A stretch of DNA of 64,000 bases from assembly GCF_019710475.1 (NCBI RefSeq), contig NZ_JAJFAX010000005.1, forward strand, positions 248,001-312,000. Direction: 5' to 3'. A model generated the notes under the pieces. That model had not been told where the DNA came from and did not search any database. It was given only the letters and a program-made list of their open reading frames with translations. Shown one piece after another: positions 52,144-59,046 of this stretch (its first letter is position 1; every line of letters starts with the position of its first letter). Both the position numbers and the translations under genes were made by a program. The DNA comes from Glycomyces sp. TRM65418 (lineage in GTDB: Bacteria; Actinomycetota; Actinomycetes; Mycobacteriales; Micromonosporaceae).

Positions 52144-53391
52144 GTGTCCGGTACAACACTCGACGATTACACCGGTCGCTACGCATCCCGGGTTCACGGG
52201 ATGGCACAGTCGGAGATCCGCGCACTGTTCTCGGTCGCCTCGCGCCCCGAAGTCGTGTCTCTCGCCGGCGGCAACCCCTACACCGCCGCGCTCCCCATGG
52301 ACGAACTCGGCGAGATGTTCACCCGCCTCCTCTCCCAGGTCGGCGCCGAAGCCCTCGGCTACTGCCCCGGGCAGGGCAGCGTCGCGCTGCGCGAAGCGCT
52401 GTGCGGGGTCCTGGAGCTGTCCGGGATCCGCGCCTCGGCCGACGACCTCGTCCTCACCACCGGCGCGCAGCAGGGCCTCGACCTGCTCGCCCGCACCTTC
52501 CTCGACCCCGGCGACATCGTGCTCGCCGAAGGCCCGACCTACGTCGGCGCGCTCGGGGCCTTCCAGGCCGCCCAGGCCGACGTCCGGCACCTGCCGATGG
52601 ACGACGACGGGCTCATCCCCGCCGGCCTCGAAGCGGGCCTCGCCGCGCTCCAACGCGAAGGACGCCAGGCGAAGTTCCTCTACACGATCCCGACCTACCA
52701 GAACCCGGCCGGCGTCACCATGACCGAGAGCCGCCGCGAGGAGATCCTCGTGATCGCCGAACGGCACGGCCTCCTCATCATCGAGGACGACCCGTACTCG
52801 ATGATCAACTTCGACGGCGCCCCGCCCGCGCCGCTGCGCGCCCGCGCCGAGCGCGGGGTCATCTACCTCGGCACGGTCTCCAAGATCTTCGCCGCGGGCC
52901 TGCGCCTCGGCTGGGTCCTCGCCCCGCCCGCGGTGCGCGACAAGCTGCTGCTGGCGATCGAGGCGTCCATCCTGTGCCCCTCGGGCCTCACGCAGGAGGC
53001 GACGCTGCGCTTCCTCACCGAGATGGAGTGGCGCCAGCAGGTGAAGGTCTTCAACACGCTCTACCGGGACCGCCGCGACGCGCTGCTCGCGGCCCTCGGC
53101 GACTACATGCCCGAGGGCATGACCTGGACGGTGCCGGGAGGCGGCCTGTTCATCTGGGCCACGCTGCCCGACGGGCTCGACTCGAAGGCGATGCTGCCGC
53201 GGGCGCTCCAAGAGCGCGTGGCCTACGTCCCGGGCACCGGCTTCTATGCCGACGGCAACGGCCGCAGGGAGATGCGCTTGAATTTCTCGACCCAGACCTC
53301 GGAGACCATCCGCGAGGGCGTGCGCCGCCTCGCCGGCGTCGTCGCCGGTGACATCGACCTGCGCGACACCTTCGCGGGAGGCGCGGCATGA
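52144..53391 (+). CDS. PLP-dependent aminotransferase, 2-aminoadipate/Aro8 type
   Basis: 415 residues, fold type I class I/II aminotransferase. PEVVSLAGGNPYTAALP, GYCPGQGSVALREALCG, TTGAQQGLDLLARTFLDPGD and YTIPTYQNPAGVTMTESRR are conserved, and GTVSKIFAAGLRLGWVLAPP has the PLP Lys. This subfamily handles aromatic or branched-chain amino acids and 2-aminoadipate. No MocR DNA-binding domain is fused. GAGGAGG precedes the GTG. The stop overlaps the ddl-like start by 4 bp, so the two act in one operon, perhaps supplying a ligase substrate. Confidence 0.85.
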   Translation: MSGTTLDDYTGRYASRVHGMAQSEIRALFSVASRPEVVSLAGGNPYTAALPMDELGEMFTRLLSQVGAEALGYCPGQGSVALREALCGVLELSGIRASADDLVLTTGAQQGLDLLARTFLDPGDIVLAEGPTYVGALGAFQAAQADVRHLPMDDDGLIPAGLEAGLAALQREGRQAKFLYTIPTYQNPAGVTMTESRREEILVIAERHGLLIIEDDPYSMINFDGAPPAPLRARAERGVIYLGTVSKIFAAGLRLGWVLAPPAVRDKLLLAIEASILCPSGLTQEATLRFLTEMEWRQQVKVFNTLYRDRRDALLAALGDYMPEGMTWTVPGGGLFIWATLPDGLDSKAMLPRALQERVAYVPGTGFYADGNGRREMRLNFSTQTSETIREGVRRLAGVVAGDIDLRDTFAGGAA

Positions 53392-54353
53392 AGGAGCGCG
53401 CCGCCGCCTCGGACATCCGCGTGCTCATCCTCGCCGGAGGCATGTCCTACGAGCACGAGGTCTCGCTGAAGTCGGGCCGCCGGGCCGCGGACGCCCTGCA
53501 GCGGCAGGGCATGGTCTGCGACGTCCGGGACCTCGACGGCGAGCTGCTGCCCGCGCTCCAGGAGTTCCCGCCCGACGTGGTGCTGCCGCTCGTGCACGGC
53601 GCTCCGGGCGAGGACGGCTCGCTGCAGGCGGTGCTCGAGCTCATCGACATCCCGATCGTGGGCACCGGGTCGATCGGCGCGCGCCGCGCGTGGAATAAGA
53701 TCACCGCCAAGGACCTGCTGCGGACGGCCGGGATCCCGACCCCCGACTGGACGTCGATGCCGCGCCAGGCGTTCTCGGACTTCGGGGCGCGCAAGCTCCT
53801 CGACCGAATCGCCGCGAAGATGGGCCTGCCGCTGGTCGTCAAGCCGAACTCGGGCGGCTCGGGCCTCGGCGTGCACGCCGTGCACAAGGAGGACGACTTC
53901 CCGTCGGCGATGATGGGGTGCTTCTCCTACAGCGACGAGGCGCTCATCGAGTCGTTCGTCGAGGGCCGTGACATCGCGGTCGGCGTGGTCGACCTCGGCG
54001 AGGGCCCTCAAGCCCTTCCGCCGGTGGAGATCGCACCGCTGCACGGCGACTACGACTACGCCGCCCGGTACAACCCGGGCGCGACGCGGTGGACGGTGCC
54101 GGCGGCGATGAGCGAGCCGGTCGCCGAGCGGGTCGCGGATCTGGCGGTGCAGGTCCACCGGACTCTCGGGCTGGGCGACATCTCCCGGATCGACATGATC
54201 GTGGACGACGCGGGCGATGTTCAGGTCTTGGAGGCGAACGTCGCCCCCGGCACCACTGAGACCTCGCTGCTGCCCATGGCGATCAATGCGGCGGGCCTCG
54301 ACTTCGGCGAGACCTTGGCGGCACTGGTCCGCCGGGCCATGGCTCGAGCCTGA
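53388..54353 (+). CDS. D-alanine-D-alanine ligase-like ATP-grasp enzyme
   Basis: 321 residues, ATP-grasp. ILAGGMSYEHEVSLKSGRRA is the N-terminal ligase motif, LPLVHGAPGEDGSLQAVLEL the HGxxGEDG box, KPNSGGSGLGVHAV the ATP loop and VLEANVAPGTTETSLLPMA the C-terminal metal-binding motif, with Asn in EANVAPG. The usual EVNTxPGMT reads EANVAPGTT. It may ligate D-Ala or a different D-amino acid or hydroxy acid pair; coupling to the aminotransferase suggests a special dipeptide (inference). It ends at a strong terminator. Confidence 0.78.
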   Translation: MKERAAASDIRVLILAGGMSYEHEVSLKSGRRAADALQRQGMVCDVRDLDGELLPALQEFPPDVVLPLVHGAPGEDGSLQAVLELIDIPIVGTGSIGARRAWNKITAKDLLRTAGIPTPDWTSMPRQAFSDFGARKLLDRIAAKMGLPLVVKPNSGGSGLGVHAVHKEDDFPSAMMGCFSYSDEALIESFVEGRDIAVGVVDLGEGPQALPPVEIAPLHGDYDYAARYNPGATRWTVPAAMSEPVAERVADLAVQVHRTLGLGDISRIDMIVDDAGDVQVLEANVAPGTTETSLLPMAINAAGLDFGETLAALVRRAMARA

Positions 54354-54447
54354 ATCGAGCGGCGGACTTCACCCAGTCCTCCCCGATCGACAACGGACGC
54401 GTCCTGTCGCGGCATCGACTGCCGTCCGCTTCACCGACAAACGCGCA

Positions 54448-54479
54448 GGGGCGGGAACCGGATCTCCGGTTCCCGCCCC
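54448..54479 (+). terminator. 14-bp perfect terminator hairpin after ddl-like gene
   Basis: GGGGCGGGAACCGG (54448-54461) pairs with CCGGTTCCCGCCCC (54466-54479) around ATCT. Confidence 0.8.
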
Positions 54480-54527
54480 GGGCTCGTTTCACAGCAGCTT
54501 TATGCGCACCGCGCCTCAGGGACGCTG

Positions 54528-54565
54528 GAGGGCGTCGATGTTTCACGTGAAACATCGACGCCCTC
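54528..54565. promoter_or_regulatory. parS: parS site 1 inside a 38-bp perfect palindrome
   Basis: The ParB-binding site TGTTTCACGTGAAACA is at 54539-54554. Its flanks extend the symmetry without mismatch to 38 bp, with GAGGGCGTCGA on the left and its complement on the right. It lies in the convergent gap between the ddl-like and HIT-like genes. The GC-rich arms could also act as a transcription terminator in both directions. Confidence 0.93.
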
Positions 54566-54598
54566 AGCCGTCTCAGCAAGTCGGTGCCCCTGCGAACA

Positions 54599-54679
54599 TG
54601 AATCCGGATATTCCCGATTTGTCCGCCCAGGGGACCCCTTGGTCGAACACTATCCGGCGGGTGCGACAGAACAGCGGCC
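54599..54679 (-). repeat. Intergenic repeat element, copy B
   Basis: Reverse-oriented copy, 8 mismatches to copy C over 81 aligned positions by my count. Core features in its own orientation are a CCAAGGGGTCCCCTGGG near-palindrome, then GGGCGGACAA, TCGGGAATATCCGGATTC and the outer inverted pair CCGGATA and TATCCGG. It lies 34 bases from the parS palindrome, in a convergent gap. A reading frame of 43 codons through it (54598-54729) is probably accidental. Confidence 0.8.
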
Positions 54680-54730
54680 TCGCGGTTCACCCGATCCGGG
54701 GTGAATCATTCAGGTCGATCGGTCATTGAC

Positions 54731-55348
54731 TCAGTCGTCCGTGAGCCAAGCGGAGATGTATTCGAGGTTCATGCGCCATTCGTGCTCCTCCACCGGCGGC
54801 AGGATCTCGTCCCACATCGTCATGAACGGGCCGCGCAGCTGAAGGTAACCCTGCGGGCGGGCCAGGAACCACTGCTGGAGATGCGCGGTGCCGTCGCCCC
54901 AGCGGTTCACGTGGACCTGCGCCACCGATTCCAGCGACCGGATCGCCCGTTCCAGACGCACCGTCAGCACCCCGAGTTCAGCGGCGTGCATCGTCGAGAG
55001 GTCCCCCAGGTCGAGATGCGCGCGCGGTTCGAGGATGACCACCACCGGCAGCCCACTCGGCGCCGGCGGGCTCTTGAGGCGCCACCGCTCGTTCGTCCAT
55101 AGGTAAGCCGAGTCAGGGGTGTGGCAGGCCGCGCATTGCTCTTGGCGGTCGCCGCGTCGCGGCGGCTCGACGCTCACCGGTTCCTGCAGCGCTTTGATGC
55201 GCAGCTCGCCTTCGAAAGGGAAAGCGGGCCAGTCGACGAAAGGCGGCAGGGCGGCGCGGACGCCGTTCGCGCGCGGATTCAGGTGTTGTCGGCTCTGGTT
55301 CGTCAGGTCAGGCTTGGGATTCGGGCCGGGGGTAGTCGCAGATGCCAC
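54731..55348 (-). CDS. HIT-like protein lacking the catalytic histidine
   Basis: 205 residues. EQCAACHTPDSAYLWTNERW gives a CxxC half zinc site, VVVILEPRAHLDLGDLSTMH and VNRWGDGTAHLQQWFLARPQ belong to the HIT/GalT fold, but the nucleotide-hydrolase triad HxHxH is reduced to AHLQQWF. Nucleotide binding without hydrolysis is possible. The GTG at 55348 is 6 bases after TATTTT on the minus strand, so leaderless. No neighbour in the same direction. Members occur near parAB in actinobacteria; function unknown. Confidence 0.7.
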   Translation of the reverse strand: MASATTPGPNPKPDLTNQSRQHLNPRANGVRAALPPFVDWPAFPFEGELRIKALQEPVSVEPPRRGDRQEQCAACHTPDSAYLWTNERWRLKSPPAPSGLPVVVILEPRAHLDLGDLSTMHAAELGVLTVRLERAIRSLESVAQVHVNRWGDGTAHLQQWFLARPQGYLQLRGPFMTMWDEILPPVEEHEWRMNLEYISAWLTDD

Positions 55349-55584
55349 CACCGAAAAATACCGCATGATGGCGAGCCTGGAAACCACCGGAATCAACCTT
55401 TTGGCAGATTTCACTGCGGTTGCGATTTTCCCGCTCCAGACGACCCCCGACAGTGGACCGATCGAGCAGTCGCGAACCGGGTCAATTGCGTCCAGACCGC
55501 GAGTTACACGGTCGACAGTGACATGCGCCCATATGGCGGGAAGAGGCTGTCGGGAGGGCCGGTCCGTAGGGCAAGCTGGAAGGC

Positions 55585-56160
55585 GTGCAAGCAACAGTGA
55601 CTGACAGTCCCACGCCGGAGGCGACGCCCGTTTCGGGCGGCGACATCGCCGTGCTGGTGGATCCGCCGGTCACCGCCGCGCTCGTTGACGAACTTTCCCA
55701 TCTCTGGGTGAGAGTGACGAACGCCGGCGGTTCCGTCGGATTCGTCCCGCCGGTCAACATCGACGAGGTTCGCCCTCACACCGTTTCCATTCTCGCGCGA
55801 GTGATCGACCAGACTGACACGCTGGTCGCTCTTCAGGAAGGAGCCGCCATTGTCGCTTGGTGTGTTCTCACATCAAACGACAGCCCGCCGCGCCAGGGCT
55901 GGCGGACCATCCGCCACGTCCAGGTCGACCCCGCCCGGCAAGGCGGCGGTCTCGGCGGCAAACTCCTGGCGGCAGTCGACCAAGTCGCACGCGAAGAGCT
56001 GAAGCTCGAGGCCCTGAGCCTCAAGGTCCGCTCGGGCACGGGAGCCGACGCCTTCTATCGGAGGCACGGCTTCACCGAGGTCGGACGTCTGCCGCGCGCG
56101 GTGCGCATGGCCGATGACGACTACCGGGACGACATCATCATGTGGCGGGAACTCTCCTAA
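55585..56160 (+). CDS. GNAT-family acetyltransferase
   Basis: 191 residues. The acetyl-CoA site is HVQVDPARQGGGLGGKLLAA, strand 5-helix 4 is LEALSLKVRSGTGADAFYRR and HGFTEVGRLPRAV completes the fold. Substrate unknown (protein N-terminus, small amine or antibiotic). The GTG start at 55585 follows GGAAGG closely; leaderless initiation is possible. It faces parB across a gap with a parS palindrome and repeat copy C. Origin-linked GNAT genes are common in actinobacteria. Confidence 0.82.
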   Translation: MQATVTDSPTPEATPVSGGDIAVLVDPPVTAALVDELSHLWVRVTNAGGSVGFVPPVNIDEVRPHTVSILARVIDQTDTLVALQEGAAIVAWCVLTSNDSPPRQGWRTIRHVQVDPARQGGGLGGKLLAAVDQVAREELKLEALSLKVRSGTGADAFYRRHGFTEVGRLPRAVRMADDDYRDDIIMWRELS

Positions 56161-56223
56161 CCGGAGTGATGGGGCTGCGCAAGCGGCCCTCCCCCACGCC
56201 GTTCCCTCTGAACAGCAAAGCGA

Positions 56224-56261
56224 AGCCGGGGCGATGTTTCACGTGAAACATCGCCCCGGCT
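56224..56261. promoter_or_regulatory. parS: parS site 2 inside a 38-bp perfect palindrome
   Basis: TGTTTCACGTGAAACA at 56235-56250. Symmetry extends to 38 bp with arms AGCCGGGGCGA and complement, a sequence different from site 1 but of equal length. Located 64 bases after the GNAT stop. Both intergenic parS sites therefore lie at the centre of long hairpins. Confidence 0.93.
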
Positions 56262-56302
56262 CATTTCGTCGGTCAGGTGTCACTCGGACGAGTGAACGGC
56301 GC

Positions 56303-56385
56303 GACCGCTGTTCTGTCATACCCGCGGGATAGTGTTCAACCAAGGGGCCCCCCGGGCGGACAATTCGGGAATATCCGGATTCACC
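56303..56385 (+). repeat. Intergenic repeat element, copy C
   Basis: Plus-oriented copy, closest to B, ending 70 bases before the parB stop. It contains GGGATAGTGTTCAACCAAGG, then GGGCGGACAATTCGGGAATA and TCCGGATTCACC. It is adjacent to parS site 2, as copy B is to site 1. Confidence 0.8.
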
Positions 56386-56455
56386 TTTCAGCCGGATGAG
56401 GCCGCTCCCTAGTACTGGAGTGTCGGACTCGTTGGGGGCCGATCAGTTTCGCGGG

Positions 56456-57529
56456 TCACTCGACGCCGATCTGCTCGACGATGCGATCGAGGTCGGCCAG
56501 GGACCCGAATTCGATCGTGATCTTGCCCTTCTTGCGGCCCCAGGAGATCGCCACCTGCGTCTCGAAGTGGTCCGAGAGGCGCTCCTTGAGTTCTTCCAGT
56601 CCCGGGGCCTTGACGCGGTCCTTCGCGGCTCGCGAGGACGCACCGCGCGGCTCATCGAGTTCCGGCTTCTCCTCCAGGCGGTTGGCCGTCACGAGCTCCT
56701 CGGTGCTCCGCACCGACAGGCCCTCGCTGATGATCCGCTCCGCGATGTGCTCCTGCGTGTCCGAACTGTCGAGACCCAGGAGCGCCCGGGCGTGGCCCGC
56801 CGTCAAGACTCCGGCCGCCACCTTCGTCTGCACCGTCGGCGGGAGACTCAGGAGCCGGATCATGTTCGAGATCTGCGGGCGGCTGCGGCCGATCTTCTTG
56901 GCCAGCTCCTCCTGCGTCACGTTGAACTCTTCGAGCAGTTGCTGATAGGCCGCGCCCTCTTCGAGCGGGTTCAGCTGCACGCGGTGGATGTTCTCCAGGA
57001 GCGCTTCACGGAGGAGTTCCTCGTCCGCGGTGCGGCGGACGATCGCCGGGACGCTCTCCCAGCCGAGCGCCGTCGCGGCCCGAAGCCGCCGCTCGCCCAT
57101 GACGAGTTCGAAACGGGCGCCGTCGGCGCGCGGTTCCTCGGCGCTGCGCTCGCGCACCGCGATCGGCTGCAGCATCCCGACTTCCGTCAGCGACGTCTGG
57201 AGTTCGATGAGGTGCTCCTCATCGAAGATCTGGCGCGGCTGCTTCGGGTTCGTGCCGATGTCCGCGATCGGGATCAGCTGGAAGCTCGCGCCGGGCACCG
57301 GCACGAGTTCCCCTCCCTCCGATGTTTCACGTGAAACATCGGGCTCGTCGACGCGGGAGGTTTCACGTGAAACATCGCGCCGCTTCGACACCGACTGACG
57401 AGGCGCCGCGGCCGGCTCGGGAGTCGGCTCCGGCTCCTCGTCCGATTCGAACGTCGTGGTCTCGGCCAGACCGGTCGGGATGAGTGCGCCCAGCCCGCGA
57501 CCGAGCCCTCCGCGTTTCGCCGCCACCAT
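56456..57529 (-). CDS. parB: Chromosome-partitioning protein ParB
   Basis: 357 residues. Binds parS, spreads as a CTP-dependent clamp and loads SMC. The start VAAKRGGLGRGLGALIP is the ParA-stimulating tail. The CTP/ParB domain covers LIPIADIGTNPKQPRQIFDE and ELVMGERRLRAATALGWESVP, with EEELLREALLENIHR-like text (here DEELLREALLENIHRVQLNP), and the helix-turn-helix covers EELAKKIGRSRPQISNMIRL. The C-terminal dimer domain ends RIVEQIGVE. Two parS sites lie within its N-terminal codons and produce a repeated VSRET. It starts 3 bases after the parA stop. Confidence 0.97.
   Translation of the reverse strand: MVAAKRGGLGRGLGALIPTGLAETTTFESDEEPEPTPEPAAAPRQSVSKRRDVSRETSRVDEPDVSRETSEGGELVPVPGASFQLIPIADIGTNPKQPRQIFDEEHLIELQTSLTEVGMLQPIAVRERSAEEPRADGARFELVMGERRLRAATALGWESVPAIVRRTADEELLREALLENIHRVQLNPLEEGAAYQQLLEEFNVTQEELAKKIGRSRPQISNMIRLLSLPPTVQTKVAAGVLTAGHARALLGLDSSDTQEHIAERIISEGLSVRSTEELVTANRLEEKPELDEPRGASSRAAKDRVKAPGLEELKERLSDHFETQVAISWGRKKGKITIEFGSLADLDRIVEQIGVE
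57323..57374. promoter_or_regulatory. parS: parS sites 3 and 4 inside parB
   Basis: Site 3 TGTTTCACGTGAAACA at 57323-57338 (24-bp perfect palindrome 57319-57342) and site 4 GGTTTCACGTGAAACA at 57359-57374 (one mismatch to the 16-bp consensus), 36 bp apart. In the parB reading frame each encodes VSRET. Confidence 0.92.
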
Positions 57530-57532
57530 CGA

Positions 57533-58834
57533 CTAGTTCCCGCCCTTCTGGTTCTTGCCGTCGCGCCTCGCGGCGAGCTTCGCGCCCCGCCGTGCGATCT
57601 CCTCGGCCGCTTCGAAATAACTCGTCGCTCCCCGCGAGCCGGGGTCGTACGTCATGATCGACTGCCCGTATCCGGGAGCCTCCGAGACGCGGACGCTGCG
57701 CGGGACCACCGCGTCGAGCACGATCTCGCTGAAGTGCCCGCGCACTTCCTGCTCCACCTGATCGGCGAGCTTGGTCCGCTTGTCGTACATGGTGAGCAGT
57801 ATCGTGGAGACACGGAGACGCGCGTTCAGGTGCGCCTTGATGAGCTCGATGTTCCGCAGGAGCTGCCCCAGGCCTTCGAGCGCGTAGTACTCGCACTGGA
57901 TCGGAATGAGGACTTCCTCGGCGGCCACGAGGGCGTTCACCGTGAGCAGTCCGAGCGACGGCGGGCAGTCGATGAAGATGTAGTCGAGTTCGCCGCTGAA
58001 CGCGTCGATGCTCTTCTGCAGGCGGGCTTCGCGGGCCACGACGCTGACGAGTTCGACTTCGGCGCCGGCGAGGTCGATCGTGGCCGGGACGCAGTAGAGG
58101 GACGGGATCCCCTCGACGGGCACCGCGATCTCATCGAGCGGCATCCCCTCGACCACGGCCTCGTACACGCTGGGCGTGCCCGCGCCGTGCTCGACGCCGA
58201 GACCTGTGGAGGCGTTTCCCTGCGGGTCGAGGTCCACGACCATCACCCGGTTCCCGTGCAGCGCCAAGGCCACCGCGAGGTTCACCGTGCTGGTGGTCTT
58301 GCCGACGCCGCCCTTCTGGTTGGCGACCGCGAAGACACGGCGGCGCGGCGGCCGCGGCATCGTCACGCTGCCCGAAGGATTGAGCACGCGCACCGCCCGC
58401 TGCGCTTCGCGCGCGAGGGGCAGGTCGTCGTCGACCGGGGAAGCCGGTGCCGCTGCGGGCGTCTCGACGGTCGCCTGCCGCGGTGTCGTCGGCGCCGTTT
58501 CCTCCGGCGCCAAGTGCCTTCCGGACCTGCCTCGCTGCGATGTGGATCTGCGCATTCCGCCCCGTTCCCCGCTGTTGTCGGATCGCCTTGACGGCGTTCC
58601 GCCGTCCGCACCGGACTCCGTCGTCACCGATTCTGACTCACGCTGATCGAGCCCGCGGGCTGCGCCACCCGGCGTCGGGGAAGTTTCTCGATAGCGGTGC
58701 CGCCGCGACGGGGGCGCTTCCTCGCTCACGGCCGCGTCGAGGAGGTTTCTGATGCGCCGTTCGGCCGGGGTATCGCCGCCAAGGGAGTTCGGGAGTTCAC
58801 GATCTTCGGAGGGAAGGGGGTCGCGCACGTTCAC
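57533..58834 (-). CDS. parA: Chromosome-partitioning ATPase ParA with long N-terminal extension
   Basis: 433 residues. The first 165 are disordered, Arg/Ser/Pro-rich and charged; typical ParA proteins lack most of this. The ATPase domain has VANQKGGVGKTTSTVNLAVA (deviant Walker A), VMVVDLDPQGNASTGLG, IFIDCPPSLGLLTVNAL and VPRSVRVSEAPGYGQSI. It drives segregation of ParB-parS complexes. I chose the GTG at 58834 since TAGTCT ends exactly 6 bases upstream; a GTG at 58840 would touch the -10. A parS site overlaps the -35 region. Operon parA-parB. Confidence 0.96.
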   Translation of the reverse strand: MNVRDPLPSEDRELPNSLGGDTPAERRIRNLLDAAVSEEAPPSRRHRYRETSPTPGGAARGLDQRESESVTTESGADGGTPSRRSDNSGERGGMRRSTSQRGRSGRHLAPEETAPTTPRQATVETPAAAPASPVDDDLPLAREAQRAVRVLNPSGSVTMPRPPRRRVFAVANQKGGVGKTTSTVNLAVALALHGNRVMVVDLDPQGNASTGLGVEHGAGTPSVYEAVVEGMPLDEIAVPVEGIPSLYCVPATIDLAGAEVELVSVVAREARLQKSIDAFSGELDYIFIDCPPSLGLLTVNALVAAEEVLIPIQCEYYALEGLGQLLRNIELIKAHLNARLRVSTILLTMYDKRTKLADQVEQEVRGHFSEIVLDAVVPRSVRVSEAPGYGQSIMTYDPGSRGATSYFEAAEEIARRGAKLAARRDGKNQKGGN

Positions 58835-58840
58835 CGCCAC

Positions 58841-58871
58841 AGACTACGGGCCGAATGTTTCACGTGAAACA
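58841..58871 (-). promoter_or_regulatory. parS: parA promoter overlapped by parS site 5
   Basis: The -10 TAGTCT (58841-58846) is followed upstream by a 17-bp spacer and TTTCAC (58864-58869) as -35. That hexamer lies within parS site 5, TGTTTCACGTGAAACA at 58856-58871. ParB bound here would exclude RNA polymerase, giving autoregulation of parAB. Confidence 0.75.
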
Positions 58872-58957
58872 TCGCCCTGCTCGGAGAAGCTTACGAGCCA
58901 TACACTATCCGAACCGGGTGTACTCCGCACAGCGCAAAGCGACGAGTCCACCGCGCG

Positions 58958-58990
58958 CAATGCCGCGATGAGGAGTTCATCGCGGCATTG
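58958..58990 (-). terminator. rsmG terminator
   Basis: CAATGCCGCGATGA (58958-58971) pairs perfectly with TCATCGCGGCATTG (58977-58990) around GGAGT, 56 bases after the rsmG stop. Confidence 0.8.
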
Positions 58991-59046
58991 ATCGGGGCGG
59001 AAGCGCATTCGATGAGACGATCAGCCGCCTCGGTTGGCGTGCTCGG

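Noticed and set aside
54598-54729. 43-codon frame through repeat copy B, with 22-codon counterparts in A and C
   Set aside because: Differences among copies are mostly non-synonymous and copies A and C stop early, so nucleotide and not protein conservation is seen.
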